A DNA stretch of 16,407 bases from Pseudomonadota bacterium (GTDB lineage: Bacteria; Pseudomonadota; Gammaproteobacteria; Halothiobacillales; Halothiobacillaceae), in contig JAJYPA010000136.1 in NCBI GenBank assembly GCA_021795795.1, forward strand, positions 1-16,407, in the 5' to 3' direction. Positions within the stretch are counted from its first letter, which is position 1, and each line of letters opens with the position of its first letter. Position numbers and translations under genes: made by a program. Of the stretch, positions 7,485-13,493 are shown in pieces. The notes under the pieces are model-generated. The model ran no database searches and was not told where the DNA came from. It saw only the letters and a program-made list of their open reading frames with translations.

Positions 7485-7769
7485 ATGCTTTTTCTAAGCA
7501 ACACAGAGCGCAAACACTTGCGCGAACTTCTGCAAACAAAAGCGGATGATGCAGCACCCATGGATGACCGGCATATCGATTCAGATGCCCACCTGGTATT
7601 TGAAGCCCTGCATGTGCTGGCCAACGGCAATGCCGCCAGGTTGTACGCCATGCTGCATCCGCATGGACACAAAAGCCATCAGGACGCGAACGGCGGACGC
7701 ACCCTGCTGATGATGCAGAAAATCGAGGAATACGGCAGTGCGGGATGCGCTCATGAGGGAACGGTTTGA
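7485..7769 (+). CDS. Small hypothetical protein, 94 aa
   Basis: An AAGGAG precedes the ATG, and the gene lies five bases after its neighbour. The protein is helical and soluble, with a leading ERKHLRELLQ helix and a His-rich middle (LHPHGHKSH). I do not recognise a family. Its TGA overlaps a TTG start of the next ORF. It is likely part of the same late operon segment as the genes on either side. Confidence 0.6.
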   Translation: MLFLSNTERKHLRELLQTKADDAAPMDDRHIDSDAHLVFEALHVLANGNAARLYAMLHPHGHKSHQDANGGRTLLMMQKIEEYGSAGCAHEGTV

Positions 7770-8029
7770 GTAAGGTCGTCGATCGCACGTTGGCCCTGGT
7801 CCTGTTTGCCATTCTGGTGGGCATAGTGGCACATGCCCTGTCGCTGGCGCTGGGCGGCGTCTTGGCTGCGGGGCTGGATCCAATACATCAGCTTTGCAGC
7901 ACATCATCAGCGCGCAAAGGTAGGCGGCACATGAGTCAGAAACACGCTAAAACACACCTAAAGCACCGACAGAGAATACTGAATTTCACTAGCTTATGTT
8001 CAATTGGAGGCGCGGGAGTCGGAGGCTAG
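7766..8029 (+). CDS. Small single-pass membrane protein, 87 aa (TTG start)
   Basis: Residues about 9-35 are strongly hydrophobic (LALVLFAILVGIVAHALSLALGG), followed by a basic, His/Lys-rich tail. The TTG overlaps the preceding stop (TTGA), giving the tight coupling seen elsewhere in this operon. An alternative start at the ATG at 7931 would yield only the hydrophilic tail. The function is unknown; small membrane proteins of this kind are common next to secretion or conjugation genes. Confidence 0.5.
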   Translation: MSKVVDRTLALVLFAILVGIVAHALSLALGGVLAAGLDPIHQLCSTSSARKGRRHMSQKHAKTHLKHRQRILNFTSLCSIGGAGVGG

Positions 8030-8035
8030 CCGGCC

Positions 8036-8482
8036 ATGGTAATGATGCTGTGGTTTTCCGCAAAAAAGATGAAAAAATCGATCGTATCAGCAGTAATCGC
8101 CGCGACAATAGTTCCCTTGCTTTCCGCATCCGTTCAGTCAGAGGCGGCAACCAACGTGCCAAACATCACAAAAGCTCAATATGTGGCGAACAGGCAAAAA
8201 CTGGCTCACGAATTGTTTCTGGTGCGTGCCAGGGAAGAAGCCTTGCTAACAAAACGCATGGGGCATCCTGCCAATCTTCCGACTGGAAAGTGCCTCGTGG
8301 GCCTCTCGTTAAGCGGTGCTGGCGCCCTGCAAGGCATGCATTTCTTCCGTTGCGCCCCGGGCATGGAAGGCCCCGTCATGAAGGCGGCGCATCTCGCGCA
8401 GCCTTACGAAGTGTCTGGGCCGATAAAAATAAAGTTGGGTGTCATGGCCCCAAACCCGACACCTCGGCTGCCGGTGCACTAA
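8036..8482 (+). CDS. Putative exported protein, 148 aa (137 aa from the inner ATG)
   Basis: The N-terminus is a typical signal sequence (MKKSIVSAVIAATIVPLLSA) with a likely cleavage region around SEAAT, so the product is probably periplasmic. The remainder is about 100 residues with two Cys (in GKCLVG and FRCAPG) that could form a disulfide. I do not recognise the family. GGAGG stands ten bases before the ATG at 8036; the ATG at 8069 gives the cleaner signal peptide but lacks a ribosome site. It is the last gene of the plus operon and is followed by a strong terminator. Confidence 0.65.
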   Translation: MVMMLWFSAKKMKKSIVSAVIAATIVPLLSASVQSEAATNVPNITKAQYVANRQKLAHELFLVRAREEALLTKRMGHPANLPTGKCLVGLSLSGAGALQGMHFFRCAPGMEGPVMKAAHLAQPYEVSGPIKIKLGVMAPNPTPRLPVH

Positions 8483-8499
8483 ACCAAAAACAGGGCACA

Positions 8500-8536
8500 A
8501 AAAAACCGCCGATCCCAAAGGAAAGGCGGTTTTTTT
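8500..8536. terminator. Bidirectional rho-independent terminator
   Basis: A-rich AAAAAACCGCC pairs with GGCGGTTTTTTT across a 14-base loop, giving a U tract on both strands. It lies between the convergent ends of the plus operon (8482) and the HNH gene (8561), so it can serve both. Confidence 0.85.
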
Positions 8537-8560
8537 GCAATGTGCAAAAAATGCACATTG

Positions 8561-9121
8561 CTAAGCCTGCAACCGGTTAAACCCGGCTCGCAAGAACTCC
8601 ATCTGGTCAGCCAGGATCTTCCGCCCGGTCAGATACATGAACTCGTACTGATTTGGGGTGTAGGGGACCGCTACCAGCTTCATTTGTGCCTGTTCCGGCG
8701 TGTGGGCGCCCTTATGGTTATTGCAGCGCTTGCATGCGGCCACCACGTTGGTCCAAATATCCTTTCCGCCTTTCGATGTGGGGATGACATGGTCACGGGT
8801 CAATTGGTGATCGCTAAACTCCCGCCCACAGTACATGCACAGGTGGCCGTCACGGCGAAACAGAGATCCGTTAGTCAGCGCCGGTGCCCGCCATTTCGTC
8901 CACGGAGTGCCTGCCGGCTGCAAGCCGCGCACCGCGATGACCGGGTGGATGTCCATGTGCGACTGCTGGCCTGTGACCCTGTTACGGCCGCCGTGAAGCA
9001 CGCGGAACGGTTCGCCCATAGTCCAGGTCACCATGTTCTTCGCGTAGTAGGCCGCAGCCTCTTCATACTCAACCCAATGCAGAGGGTTGCCAGCGCTGTC
9101 CAATCGCAGTATAGCCGTCAT
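8561..9121 (-). CDS. HNH endonuclease, 186 aa
   Basis: A metal-dependent DNA nuclease of the HNH superfamily. The core sits in the C-terminal half: C95xxC98, then RDHVIP (Asp110-His111), Asn125, and C130xxC133 followed by NNHKG. The two CxxC pairs bind a structural zinc, and the His/Asn residues form the beta-beta-alpha metal site. The N-terminal 80 residues are probably a DNA-contacting or specificity region. I chose the start at 9121 because AAGGAGG lies just upstream, although the frame stays open to 9331. It is the last gene before the terminator on this strand, after the tRNA block. Possible roles are DNA processing of the element, homing, or attack on competing DNA; the sequence does not decide. 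Confidence 0.9.
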   Translation of the reverse strand: MTAILRLDSAGNPLHWVEYEEAAAYYAKNMVTWTMGEPFRVLHGGRNRVTGQQSHMDIHPVIAVRGLQPAGTPWTKWRAPALTNGSLFRRDGHLCMYCGREFSDHQLTRDHVIPTSKGGKDIWTNVVAACKRCNNHKGAHTPEQAQMKLVAVPYTPNQYEFMYLTGRKILADQMEFLRAGFNRLQA

Positions 9122-9300
9122 GATGGTCCTCCTTTTTGTGGGCATGGGTGCTTCTGGGATTATGCAACACATACAGCGCAAACTCCGGCGACATGCAAAC
9201 ACAACGAAGCTGGGGCCCATGCCCCGTTGTTTTTGGCCCCAGAAAGACTTAAGCCTTTCATTTCTAATGAAATGATTGATGGGCCCCTGAAGCCTGTTAC

Positions 9301-9402
9301 TTATAATGCCTGTTCGGATGTTGCGGGGCACACGACGGCGGCTGGCGCCTGCTGTGTAATCACGGGAACTGGTTGCGTAGGCAATAATGCTGAACGGTTC
9401 AT
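9301..9402 (-). CDS. Tiny ORF, 33 aa, between HNH gene and tRNA block
   Basis: An AAGGAGA stands eight bases before an ATG at 9402, and a 33-codon frame follows to a TAA. The peptide is rich in Pro, Gln, Val and Ala (for example LPTQPVPVITQQAPA) and has no recognisable motif. The strong ribosome site is the main reason to list it. It could also be a leader peptide for the HNH gene about 180 bases downstream. Confidence 0.4.
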   Translation of the reverse strand: MNRSALLPTQPVPVITQQAPAAVVCPATSEQAL

Positions 9403-9424
9403 GATGGGTCTCCTTGGTGAGATT

Positions 9425-9501
9425 TGGTGCCCTTGGCCGGATTCGAACCAGCGACGTTTCGCATAGGAGGCGGACACTCTATCCATCTGAGTTACAAGGG
9501 C
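9425..9501 (-). tRNA. tRNA-Arg (anticodon CCT)
   Basis: The acceptor stem GCCCTTG/CAAGGGC is perfect, with discriminator A and encoded CCA. The anticodon loop is CTCCTAT, so it reads AGG. The T loop is TTCGAAT. One C-A mismatch is present in the anticodon stem (28:42). Confidence 0.9.
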
Positions 9502-9505
9502 AGTT

Positions 9506-9581
9506 TGGCGCGACTGGAGGGATTCGAACCCCCGACACTCGGTGTAGAAGACCGATGTTCTGTCCGCTGAACTACAGCCGC
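9506..9581 (-). tRNA. tRNA-Arg (anticodon TCT)
   Basis: The acceptor stem is GCGGCTG/CAGTCGC, with discriminator G and encoded CCA. The anticodon loop CTTCTAC sits on a perfect TCGGT/ACCGA stem and reads AGA (and AGG by wobble). It lies four bases from the Arg(CCT) gene. Confidence 0.92.
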
Positions 9582-9585
9582 AAAT

Positions 9586-9661
9586 TGGTGCCCCTTGAGA
9601 GAGTCGAACTCCCGACACCCCGGTTCGAAGCCGGGCGCTCTGTCCTCTGAGCTAAAGGGGC
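9586..9661 (-). tRNA. tRNA-Arg (anticodon TCG)
   Basis: The acceptor stem GCCCCTT/AAGGGGC is perfect, with discriminator A and CCA. The loop CTTCGAA sits on a CCCGG/CCGGG stem and reads CGA/CGG. It is the third consecutive Arg tRNA. Confidence 0.92.
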
Positions 9662-9665
9662 GTAT

Positions 9666-9740
9666 TGGTGGACGCAGTGGGAGTCGAACCCACGACCCGC
9701 CGGTTATGAGCCGCCCGCTCTGCCTCTGAGCTACAGGTCC
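9666..9740 (-). tRNA. tRNA with CAT anticodon (Met or Ile2), weakened stems
   Basis: The loop is CTCATAA and the T arm GTGGG/CCCAC is perfect, with discriminator A and CCA. The acceptor stem GGACCTG/TGCGTCC has a C-C mismatch at 5:68 and two G-T wobbles, and the anticodon stem has a G-G mismatch at 28:42. It cannot be assigned to elongator Met or lysidine-modified Ile from sequence alone, and it may be poorly functional. Confidence 0.75.
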
Positions 9741-9745
9741 TCGAT

Positions 9746-9819
9746 TGGAGCACGGTACCGGAGTCGAACCGATTTCAACAGGGTTGCAACCTGTCGCCTG
9801 ACCGTTTGGCTAACCGTGC
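9746..9819 (-). tRNA. tRNA-Cys (anticodon GCA)
   Basis: The acceptor stem GCACGGT/ACCGTGC is perfect. Discriminator T is the expected Cys identity base, and CCA is encoded. The loop TTGCAAC sits on an ACAGG/CCTGT stem. It lies just downstream of a candidate promoter. Confidence 0.92.
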
Positions 9820-9835
9820 GTGATGAAAAATGACG

Positions 9836-9865
9836 TTAATACCGACTTTACGCTTGTTAACACAA
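9836..9865 (-). promoter_or_regulatory. Candidate sigma70-type promoter ahead of the Cys-Met-Arg tRNA block
   Basis: On the minus strand, TTGTGT (9860-9865) and TATTAA (9836-9841) are separated by 18 bases in an AT-rich 96-base gap between the Ser and Cys tRNA genes. The position suits transcription of the Cys, CAT and Arg tRNAs. The match to consensus is moderate. Confidence 0.4.
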
Positions 9866-9915
9866 TATGGTAACGGCTGTTAAATCCGGTATTTGCATTC
9901 ACCCACTTTGATGAT

Positions 9916-10005
9916 TGGAGGAAGCGATGGGATTTGAACCCATGGACCATTGCTGGCCTCCGGTTTTCAAGACCGGTGCAATAAACCGTGCTCTGCCACG
10001 CTTCC
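9916..10005 (-). tRNA. tRNA-Ser (anticodon TGA)
   Basis: A type II tRNA of 90 bases. It has acceptor GGAAGCG/CGCTTCC, a long variable region after the CCGGT/ACCGG anticodon stem, loop CTTGAAA and encoded CCA. The discriminator is T, whereas bacterial Ser tRNAs normally carry G73. Confidence 0.9.
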
Positions 10006-10016
10006 GTTGCTTGTGT

Positions 10017-10090
10017 TGGTTCAGGGCCGTGGACTCGAACCACGGTTCGCGGCGTCAAAGACCGCTGTCCTACCATTAGACGAGCCCTGA
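10017..10090 (-). tRNA. tRNA-Gln (anticodon TTG)
   Basis: The acceptor stem TCAGGGC/GCCCTGA is perfect with a weak T1-A72 pair, as is usual for Gln tRNAs. The loop is CTTTGAC, the discriminator A, and CCA is encoded. It lies 10 bases from the 3' end of rtcB. Confidence 0.9.
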
Positions 10091-10100
10091 AAAACCGCTG

Positions 10101-11309
10101 TTACCCTTTCACGCACAACACTTGCTTGAGCGTGTGCATGATCTCCACCAAATCAGACTGCTGCGCCATCACCGCGTCGATGTCCTTATAAGCTCCGGGC
10201 AGCTCGTCGATGACACCAGAGTCCTTCCGGCATTCAACGCCAGCCGTCTGGGCGGAAACGTCCGCCTCGCTAAAGTGCCGCTTGGCTTCGCCACGGCTCA
10301 TGACCCGCCCTGCGCCGTGCGAGCAGGAGCAATAGGCATCTTCGTTGCCCTTGCCGCGCACAATATAGCTGCGGGTGCCCATGCTGCCTGGAATGATGCC
10401 CCAGTCACCTTCCTGTGCGCGGATCGCGCCCTTGCGGGTGACATACATGCTGCGCCCATGGTGATCCTCCCGCGCCACGTAATTGTGGTGGCAGTTGATG
10501 ACCTTGCGTGCCATCTGGAACGGCGGCAGATAGCGCCGGATGCCCTTTAATACATCCTCCAGCATCGCCTCGCGGTTTATGGCCGCATATTCCTGCGCCC
10601 AGGACAAGGCGTTCCAGTAATCCGCAAAAACAGGGTTCGCACCCTGCAAGAGCTCAGATTCAGGCAACCATGCCAAATCCTTATCCGGCAAGCCGTAACC
10701 CAACCGCTCGATATATTCCCGCGCTTTGCCGATGTAATACTCGCCAATGGCGTTTCCGATACCTCTGGAACCGGAGTGCAGCATGAGCCACACGTTGTCC
10801 TGTTCATCCAGGCAAAGCTCGATGAAGTGGTTGCCTCCGCCCAACGTACCGATCTGAAACGCCCATGCGTCCCTGGTCTTGCGACGGTTCAGCAGGTCAG
10901 GTGCGCGTTCCATCAGGGCGTTGAACCCGGGTTCCAGACGAGACGCCAACAGTCCATGATATCCCCGCCCGTCGTGCATCCCCTGCCCCACAGGCACATC
11001 ACGCTCGATTTGCGCGCGTATGGCCTTCAGGCTGTCCGGAAGATCCTTGGCGGTCAAGCTGAGTTGTACCGCGCACATCCCGCATCCAATGTCGACCCCA
11101 ACCGAAGCCGGAATTATTGCGGACTCCGTGGGGATTATGGACCCAACCGTGGCGCCCTTCCCAAGATGGACGTCCGGCATGACGGCAATGTGGCCAGCCA
11201 ACACCGGCAGCCGAGAAATATTGCCCAGTTGCTGCAAGGCTTGTGCCTCAACCGCATTGGCGTCAGCCCACAAATGTATGGGCACTCCACCATAATTCAG
11301 AATTTCCAT
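10101..11309 (-). CDS. rtcB: RNA-splicing ligase RtcB, 402 aa
   Basis: RtcB joins RNA ends bearing a 2',3'-cyclic phosphate or 3'-phosphate to a 5'-OH, using GTP and Mn2+. These are the ends left by many tRNA-cleaving toxins. The hallmarks are all present: MPDVHLGKGA at 44-53, VDIGCGM at 72-78 with the metal-binding Cys76, GGGNHF at 157-162, HSGSRG at 178-183, HHNYV at 274-278 and the guanylylated His331 in SCSHGAGR. The length is normal for the short bacterial type. AGGAGG precedes the ATG. Residues 221-226 (LQGANP) coincide with a copy of the 18-bp dispersed repeat. It lies between tRNA-Thr upstream and tRNA-Gln downstream, and no archease or RtcA is visible. A role in repairing element or host tRNAs is a reasonable inference. 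Confidence 0.97.
   Translation of the reverse strand: MEILNYGGVPIHLWADANAVEAQALQQLGNISRLPVLAGHIAVMPDVHLGKGATVGSIIPTESAIIPASVGVDIGCGMCAVQLSLTAKDLPDSLKAIRAQIERDVPVGQGMHDGRGYHGLLASRLEPGFNALMERAPDLLNRRKTRDAWAFQIGTLGGGNHFIELCLDEQDNVWLMLHSGSRGIGNAIGEYYIGKAREYIERLGYGLPDKDLAWLPESELLQGANPVFADYWNALSWAQEYAAINREAMLEDVLKGIRRYLPPFQMARKVINCHHNYVAREDHHGRSMYVTRKGAIRAQEGDWGIIPGSMGTRSYIVRGKGNEDAYCSCSHGAGRVMSRGEAKRHFSEADVSAQTAGVECRKDSGVIDELPGAYKDIDAVMAQQSDLVEIMHTLKQVLCVKG
10633..10650 (-). repeat. 18-bp dispersed repeat inside rtcB
   Basis: On the plus strand the sequence is GGGTTCGCACCCTGCAAG; read on the minus strand it is CTTGCAGGGTGCGAACCC, the family consensus, and encodes LQGANP of RtcB. Because rtcB is a conserved housekeeping-type gene, an insertion here should be visible by alignment. 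Confidence 0.75.
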
Positions 11310-11328
11310 GATTTCCTCCTGCGTTATT

Positions 11329-11404
11329 TGGTGCCGAATCGCGGAGTCGAACCGCGGACCTATCGCTTACGAGGCGATTGCTCTACCGTCTGAGCTAATC
11401 CGGC
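11329..11404 (-). tRNA. tRNA-Thr (anticodon CGT)
   Basis: The acceptor stem is GCCGGAT/ATTCGGC (one G-T pair), with discriminator A and CCA. The loop CTCGTAA sits on a perfect ATCGC/GCGAT stem and reads ACG. It lies about 20 bases upstream of rtcB, so the two may share a transcript. Confidence 0.92.
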
Positions 11405-11596
11405 CTTGGCCAGGCAAAAACCACTCGGAAAAAGATTCGCGAAACTCTTTCCGTGTCGCTCTCCGGCATTGCCATCGATGCAGCGATGCTTGGCCTTGCG
11501 CGTGTACTTCGTGCGATCCCGCTGCGCGTAGGTCGGCAGGACGCCGATGCGCCGCTTATGCTTCTCCGGTCGAATGACCAGCGTTTCCCGTTTCAT
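11360..11596 (-). CDS. Small basic hypothetical protein, 78 aa, running into tRNA-Thr
   Basis: The ATG follows AAAGGAGA at good spacing, so translation initiation is credible. The peptide is strongly basic (KRETLVIRPEKHKRR near the start) and unrecognised. Its frame continues 45 bases into the tRNA-Thr gene before stopping, which is unusual; the last part (QTVEQSPRKR) is simply tRNA sequence read as protein. It may be a gene that lost its own stop codon when tRNA DNA was joined to it. It overlaps the preceding gene by 41 bases. Confidence 0.4.
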   Translation of the reverse strand: MKRETLVIRPEKHKRRIGVLPTYAQRDRTKYTRKAKHRCIDGNAGERHGKSFANLFPSGFCLAKAGLAQTVEQSPRKR

Positions 11597-11894
11597 GGTG
11601 ATTCTCCTTTTCCCATGTGAGTGTTTCCGTACTGAACCGCTCTACTTCCCCCGTCTCGATGATGACCCGGTCAAATCGGATCCCCATCATTTCCGCCAGG
11701 CGCGCGGGTATCGGCCCATCCAAAATTCCGTTGTGCTCCGGGATAAAATCCCTTTGGCACTTTTCGCACCATAGATGATGCTCGAACTCGGACCATTGCG
11801 TGTCCTGGTTGCCGCAAGAACAGCCTGCCATTTCATAGGCTTTTGGAGGCATAACGTAGACCCAGGTGCGGCATGACAAAGTGGTGGTTTTCAT
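11556..11894 (-). CDS. Small zinc-ribbon-like protein, 112 aa
   Basis: The ATG follows CAGGAGG. Residues 25-46 carry CSC...CEKC, a compact zinc-binding arrangement, followed by QRDFIPEHNGILDGPIP. From memory this resembles uncharacterised small proteins of proteobacterial phages and ICEs; I know no function for them. The C-terminus is hydrophilic and may be poorly ordered. It lies 14 bases after the 64-aa gene and overlaps the 78-aa gene. Confidence 0.7.
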   Translation of the reverse strand: MKTTTLSCRTWVYVMPPKAYEMAGCSCGNQDTQWSEFEHHLWCEKCQRDFIPEHNGILDGPIPARLAEMMGIRFDRVIIETGEVERFSTETLTWEKENHHETGNAGHSTGEA

Positions 11895-11908
11895 CAAAAT
11901 CCTCCTGG

Positions 11909-12103
11909 TTATATGGACTTCGGTACCCACTCTACAATGACTCTTCGCCCACATTCGGAAACAATCCTGCAGCGCCCTTCCGCAGCCAGCAGGTGCATCG
12001 CGGCGGCATAAACCGTAATCGCCGCACTATCGTTTCCGCAGGACTGTTGTACGAGGCCCTGGATCATGTCCACAAATGATTCGCGACTGTTTTCGCATTC
12101 CAT
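11909..12103 (-). CDS. Small hypothetical protein, 64 aa
   Basis: AGGAGA stands before the ATG at 12103; the frame is open upstream only because it reads through tRNA genes. The protein starts with a helical acidic segment (ENSRESFVDMIQGLV). It then has a Cys-containing hydrophobic helix and ends in a strand-like RRVIVEWVP. I do not recognise it. It is the first of three small genes between tRNA-Thr(TGT) and tRNA-Thr(CGT). Confidence 0.6.
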   Translation of the reverse strand: MECENSRESFVDMIQGLVQQSCGNDSAAITVYAAAMHLLAAEGRCRIVSECGRRVIVEWVPKSI

Positions 12104-12157
12104 ACCATCTCCTATTGAGGCCAACGGTCTCCAGCAGGGTTTCTTGCTGCGGGTTTT

Positions 12158-12222
12158 TTGTGTCTCGCCTGTCATCCACAAGATACGTTGTGTCCCACGC
12201 AACCCCAATTTGTGAGACACAA
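12158..12222. repeat. Inverted/direct repeat cluster TTGTGTC
   Basis: TTGTGTCTC (12158-12166) and GAGACACAA (12214-12222) are perfect 9-bp inverted arms, with a third related element TTGTGTCCC at 12188-12196 between them. They lie between tRNA-Thr(TGT) and the small-gene trio. They could be an operator for those genes or a folded leader. Confidence 0.5.
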
Positions 12223-12225
12223 GGT

Positions 12226-12301
12226 TGGAGCCGGTTGCCGGCCTCGAACCGACGACATCCTGCTTACAGGGCAGGCGCTCTACCATCTGAGCTAAACCGG
12301 C
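12226..12301 (-). tRNA. tRNA-Thr (anticodon TGT) with C33
   Basis: The acceptor stem GCCGGTT/AACCGGC and the anticodon stem CCTGC/GCAGG are perfect, and CCA is encoded. The loop is CCTGTAA, so position 33 is C instead of the nearly universal U. The discriminator is T rather than the usual A for Thr. Confidence 0.85.
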
Positions 12302-12306
12302 GAAAT

Positions 12307-12384
12307 TGGTGCGAATGGAGGGACTCGAACCCACAAGAATCCAGAACCTAAATCTGGCGCGTATACCTATTCCGCCACATTCGC
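12307..12384 (-). tRNA. tRNA-Leu (anticodon TAG) without long variable arm
   Basis: The acceptor stem GCGAATG/CATTCGC is perfect, with discriminator A and CCA. The loop TTTAGGT sits on a CCAGA/TCTGG stem, as in bacterial Leu(UAG). The variable region is only ATTCTT, so the gene is 78 bases instead of about 85-87. One T-T mismatch lies in the T stem. Confidence 0.85.
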
Positions 12385-12390
12385 ATTGTT

Positions 12391-12466
12391 TGGCGATCCA
12401 TGCCGGATTTGAACCGGCGACATTCCGCTTGCAGGGCGGATGTTCTCCCAACTGAACTAAAGGCCC
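12391..12466 (-). tRNA. tRNA-Ala (anticodon TGC) with C33 and mismatched acceptor stem
   Basis: The anticodon stem TCCGC/GCGGA and the T arm GCCGG/CCGGC are perfect, and CCA is encoded. The loop is CCTGCAA (C33 again). The acceptor GGGCCTT/ATGGATC has a G-A mismatch at 3:70, where Ala identity normally needs G-U, and a T-T mismatch at 6:67. The discriminator is G. Charging by alanyl-tRNA synthetase is doubtful. Confidence 0.75.
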
Positions 12467-12487
12467 AGGTGCGGGTAGGGATACTCT

Positions 12488-12515
12488 CTAACAGGCTTCC
12501 TCCCGCCCCTGTTAG
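12488..12515. repeat. Inverted repeat, 8-bp arms
   Basis: CTAACAGG (12488-12495) and CCTGTTAG (12508-12515) are perfect inverted arms with a 12-base loop, lying between tRNA-Pro and tRNA-Ala. No T tract follows on either strand, so a processing signal or protein site is as likely as a terminator. Confidence 0.55.
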
Positions 12516-12557
12516 ACCGCCTTACAGCTTTGTCGGCTGATGAAATCGAACCATCCC

Positions 12558-12571
12558 TTGCCTATAGGCAA
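12558..12571. promoter_or_regulatory. Perfect 14-bp palindrome TTGCCTATAGGCAA
   Basis: This uninterrupted palindrome lies in the 143-base spacer between the Pro and Ala tRNA genes. The symmetry suits a dimeric DNA-binding protein. The downstream direction (minus strand) leads into Ala, Leu and Thr tRNAs. Confidence 0.4.
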
Positions 12572-12609
12572 AAGACTCAAATATATCCTGATGCCTGATT
12601 ACATCAAAT

Positions 12610-12686
12610 TGGTCGGGATGACAGGAATCGAACCTGCAACCTTGTGGTCCCAAACCACACGCCCTACCAGATTGGGCTACATCCCG
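12610..12686 (-). tRNA. tRNA-Pro (anticodon TGG)
   Basis: The acceptor stem CGGGATG/CATCCCG is perfect with the C1-G72 pair typical of bacterial Pro tRNAs, plus discriminator A and CCA. The loop TTTGGGA sits on a TGTGG/CCACA stem. Confidence 0.93.
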
Positions 12687-12696
12687 ATAAGAGGAA

Positions 12697-12710
12697 GGCG
12701 CCGAAGCGCC
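12697..12710. repeat. Small hairpin GGCGC-CGAA-GCGCC
   Basis: A perfect 5-bp GC stem with a CGAA tetraloop lies just upstream of tRNA-Pro on the minus strand. It may mark a processing point between the Asn and Pro transcripts. Confidence 0.4.
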
Positions 12711-12733
12711 ATCCCAACAACACCGGCCATAGG

Positions 12734-12750
12734 CTTGCACCCTGCAAGGG
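12734..12750. repeat. Dispersed 18-bp repeat, intergenic copy
   Basis: CTTGCACCCTGCAAGGG lies between the Pro and Asn tRNAs. It shares the CACCCTGCAAGGG core with the copies near 1473 and 10633 and can fold on itself (CTTGCA/TGCAAG). Confidence 0.65.
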
Positions 12751-12761
12751 TCGGCATGTTT

Positions 12762-12837
12762 TGGCTGGGGCGGCAGGGCTCGAACCTGCGACATCCTGAT
12801 TAACAGTCAGGCGTTTCTACCGCTGAACTACACCCCA
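12762..12837 (-). tRNA. tRNA-Asn (anticodon GTT)
   Basis: The acceptor stem is TGGGGTG/CGCCCCA (one T-G pair), with discriminator G as expected for Asn, and CCA. The loop CTGTTAA sits on a perfect CCTGA/TCAGG stem. Confidence 0.93.
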
Positions 12838-13030
12838 AGATGCCCAATAGGTGCCATAACAGCACCACGGCGGGACCACCAATCATCACACCCCGCTCCG
12901 GCAATATGGTCCGTTTGCGCGGGTGCAAATAGGTGCCACTTATTACCGCTCGACCTGTGGCCAGGCTGCCTGAACAAATAGCCCGGGCCGTAGAGCGGGT
13001 ACTTATCAGGATACTGGAGCGTTATTCTAG

Positions 13031-13118
13031 GTTGCGCAGCGCATCCCAACGCCACGGCTTGCAGGAATGGTTCCGTTAAGACCCCACAATGCACCTGCCA
13101 AGCATCCCATGCCGCCTT
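13031..13118 (+). repeat. 90-bp dispersed repeat, copy A
   Basis: It runs from TGCGCAGCGCAT to CCGCCTT and shares the blocks GCGCAGCGCATCCCAACGCC and CTTGCAGGAATGGTTCC with copy C. It is the most diverged in its second half. The opening is a near-palindrome (TGCGC-A-GCGCA), and GGAA-TGG-TTCC is a small internal hairpin. Confidence 0.75.
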
Positions 13119-13220
13119 TTGCTACGGATATCTTGCTTACCATTGCAAGGGCATGATCCGCTTTCGTCCTCAAGCACGTTAACCCGGTGCAATACGGGGG
13201 AATTTGCGCGGGTGCAAATA

Positions 13221-13310
13221 GATGCGCAGCGCATTCTAAACGCTATGACTTGCAGGAATGGTTCCCTTTGGACTCCACGATGCTCCCTGCCAGACACCCC
13301 ATACCGCCTA
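13221..13310 (+). repeat. 90-bp dispersed repeat, copy B
   Basis: It begins with the perfect palindrome ATGCGC-A-GCGCAT. It shares CTTGCAGGAATGGTTCC and GATGCTCCCTGCCAGACA with copy C. It has the same orientation as copies A and C and lies 190 bases from copy A. Confidence 0.8.
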
Positions 13311-13493
13311 TACCACATACAGATAGACGCGCAACCGCGCCTGGCGCCGGCCATTTGTATCGTATGTGGGGCATGGACCGCTATCGTCAGCGGCAACCGC
13401 CGGCCAGATTCGCAAACATTGCAGAGAGCGATTATTACCCGACAGGAAGGGCACCTGCATTACCCGGCAGGACGGGAGAATTTGGCGACGGCT

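Noticed and set aside
8540..9466. A 308-codon plus-strand frame across the HNH gene
   Set aside because: It is the antisense shadow of the HNH endonuclease and its leader and runs into tRNA sequence. It has no ribosome site or motif.
9425..9501. An integration (att) site at a tRNA 3' end
   Set aside because: No duplicated tRNA 3' end and no integrase gene are present in the window. The direct repeat found (5008/6275) is not tRNA-derived.
12132..12157. A plus-strand terminator (CAGCA...TGCTG then a T run)
   Set aside because: The stem is only five bases, and no plus-strand gene ends nearby.
12543..12560. A further tRNA gene in the Pro-Ala spacer
   Set aside because: A T-arm-like GATGG-TTCGATT-TCATC can be read on the minus strand, but no matching acceptor stem, anticodon arm or CCA is present.
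12828..13396. Minus-strand proteins sharing a GREHRGVQ..EPFLQ peptide
   Set aside because: The shared peptide is a translation of the 90-bp DNA repeat. The frames lack ribosome sites, and the sequence outside the repeat is unrelated.
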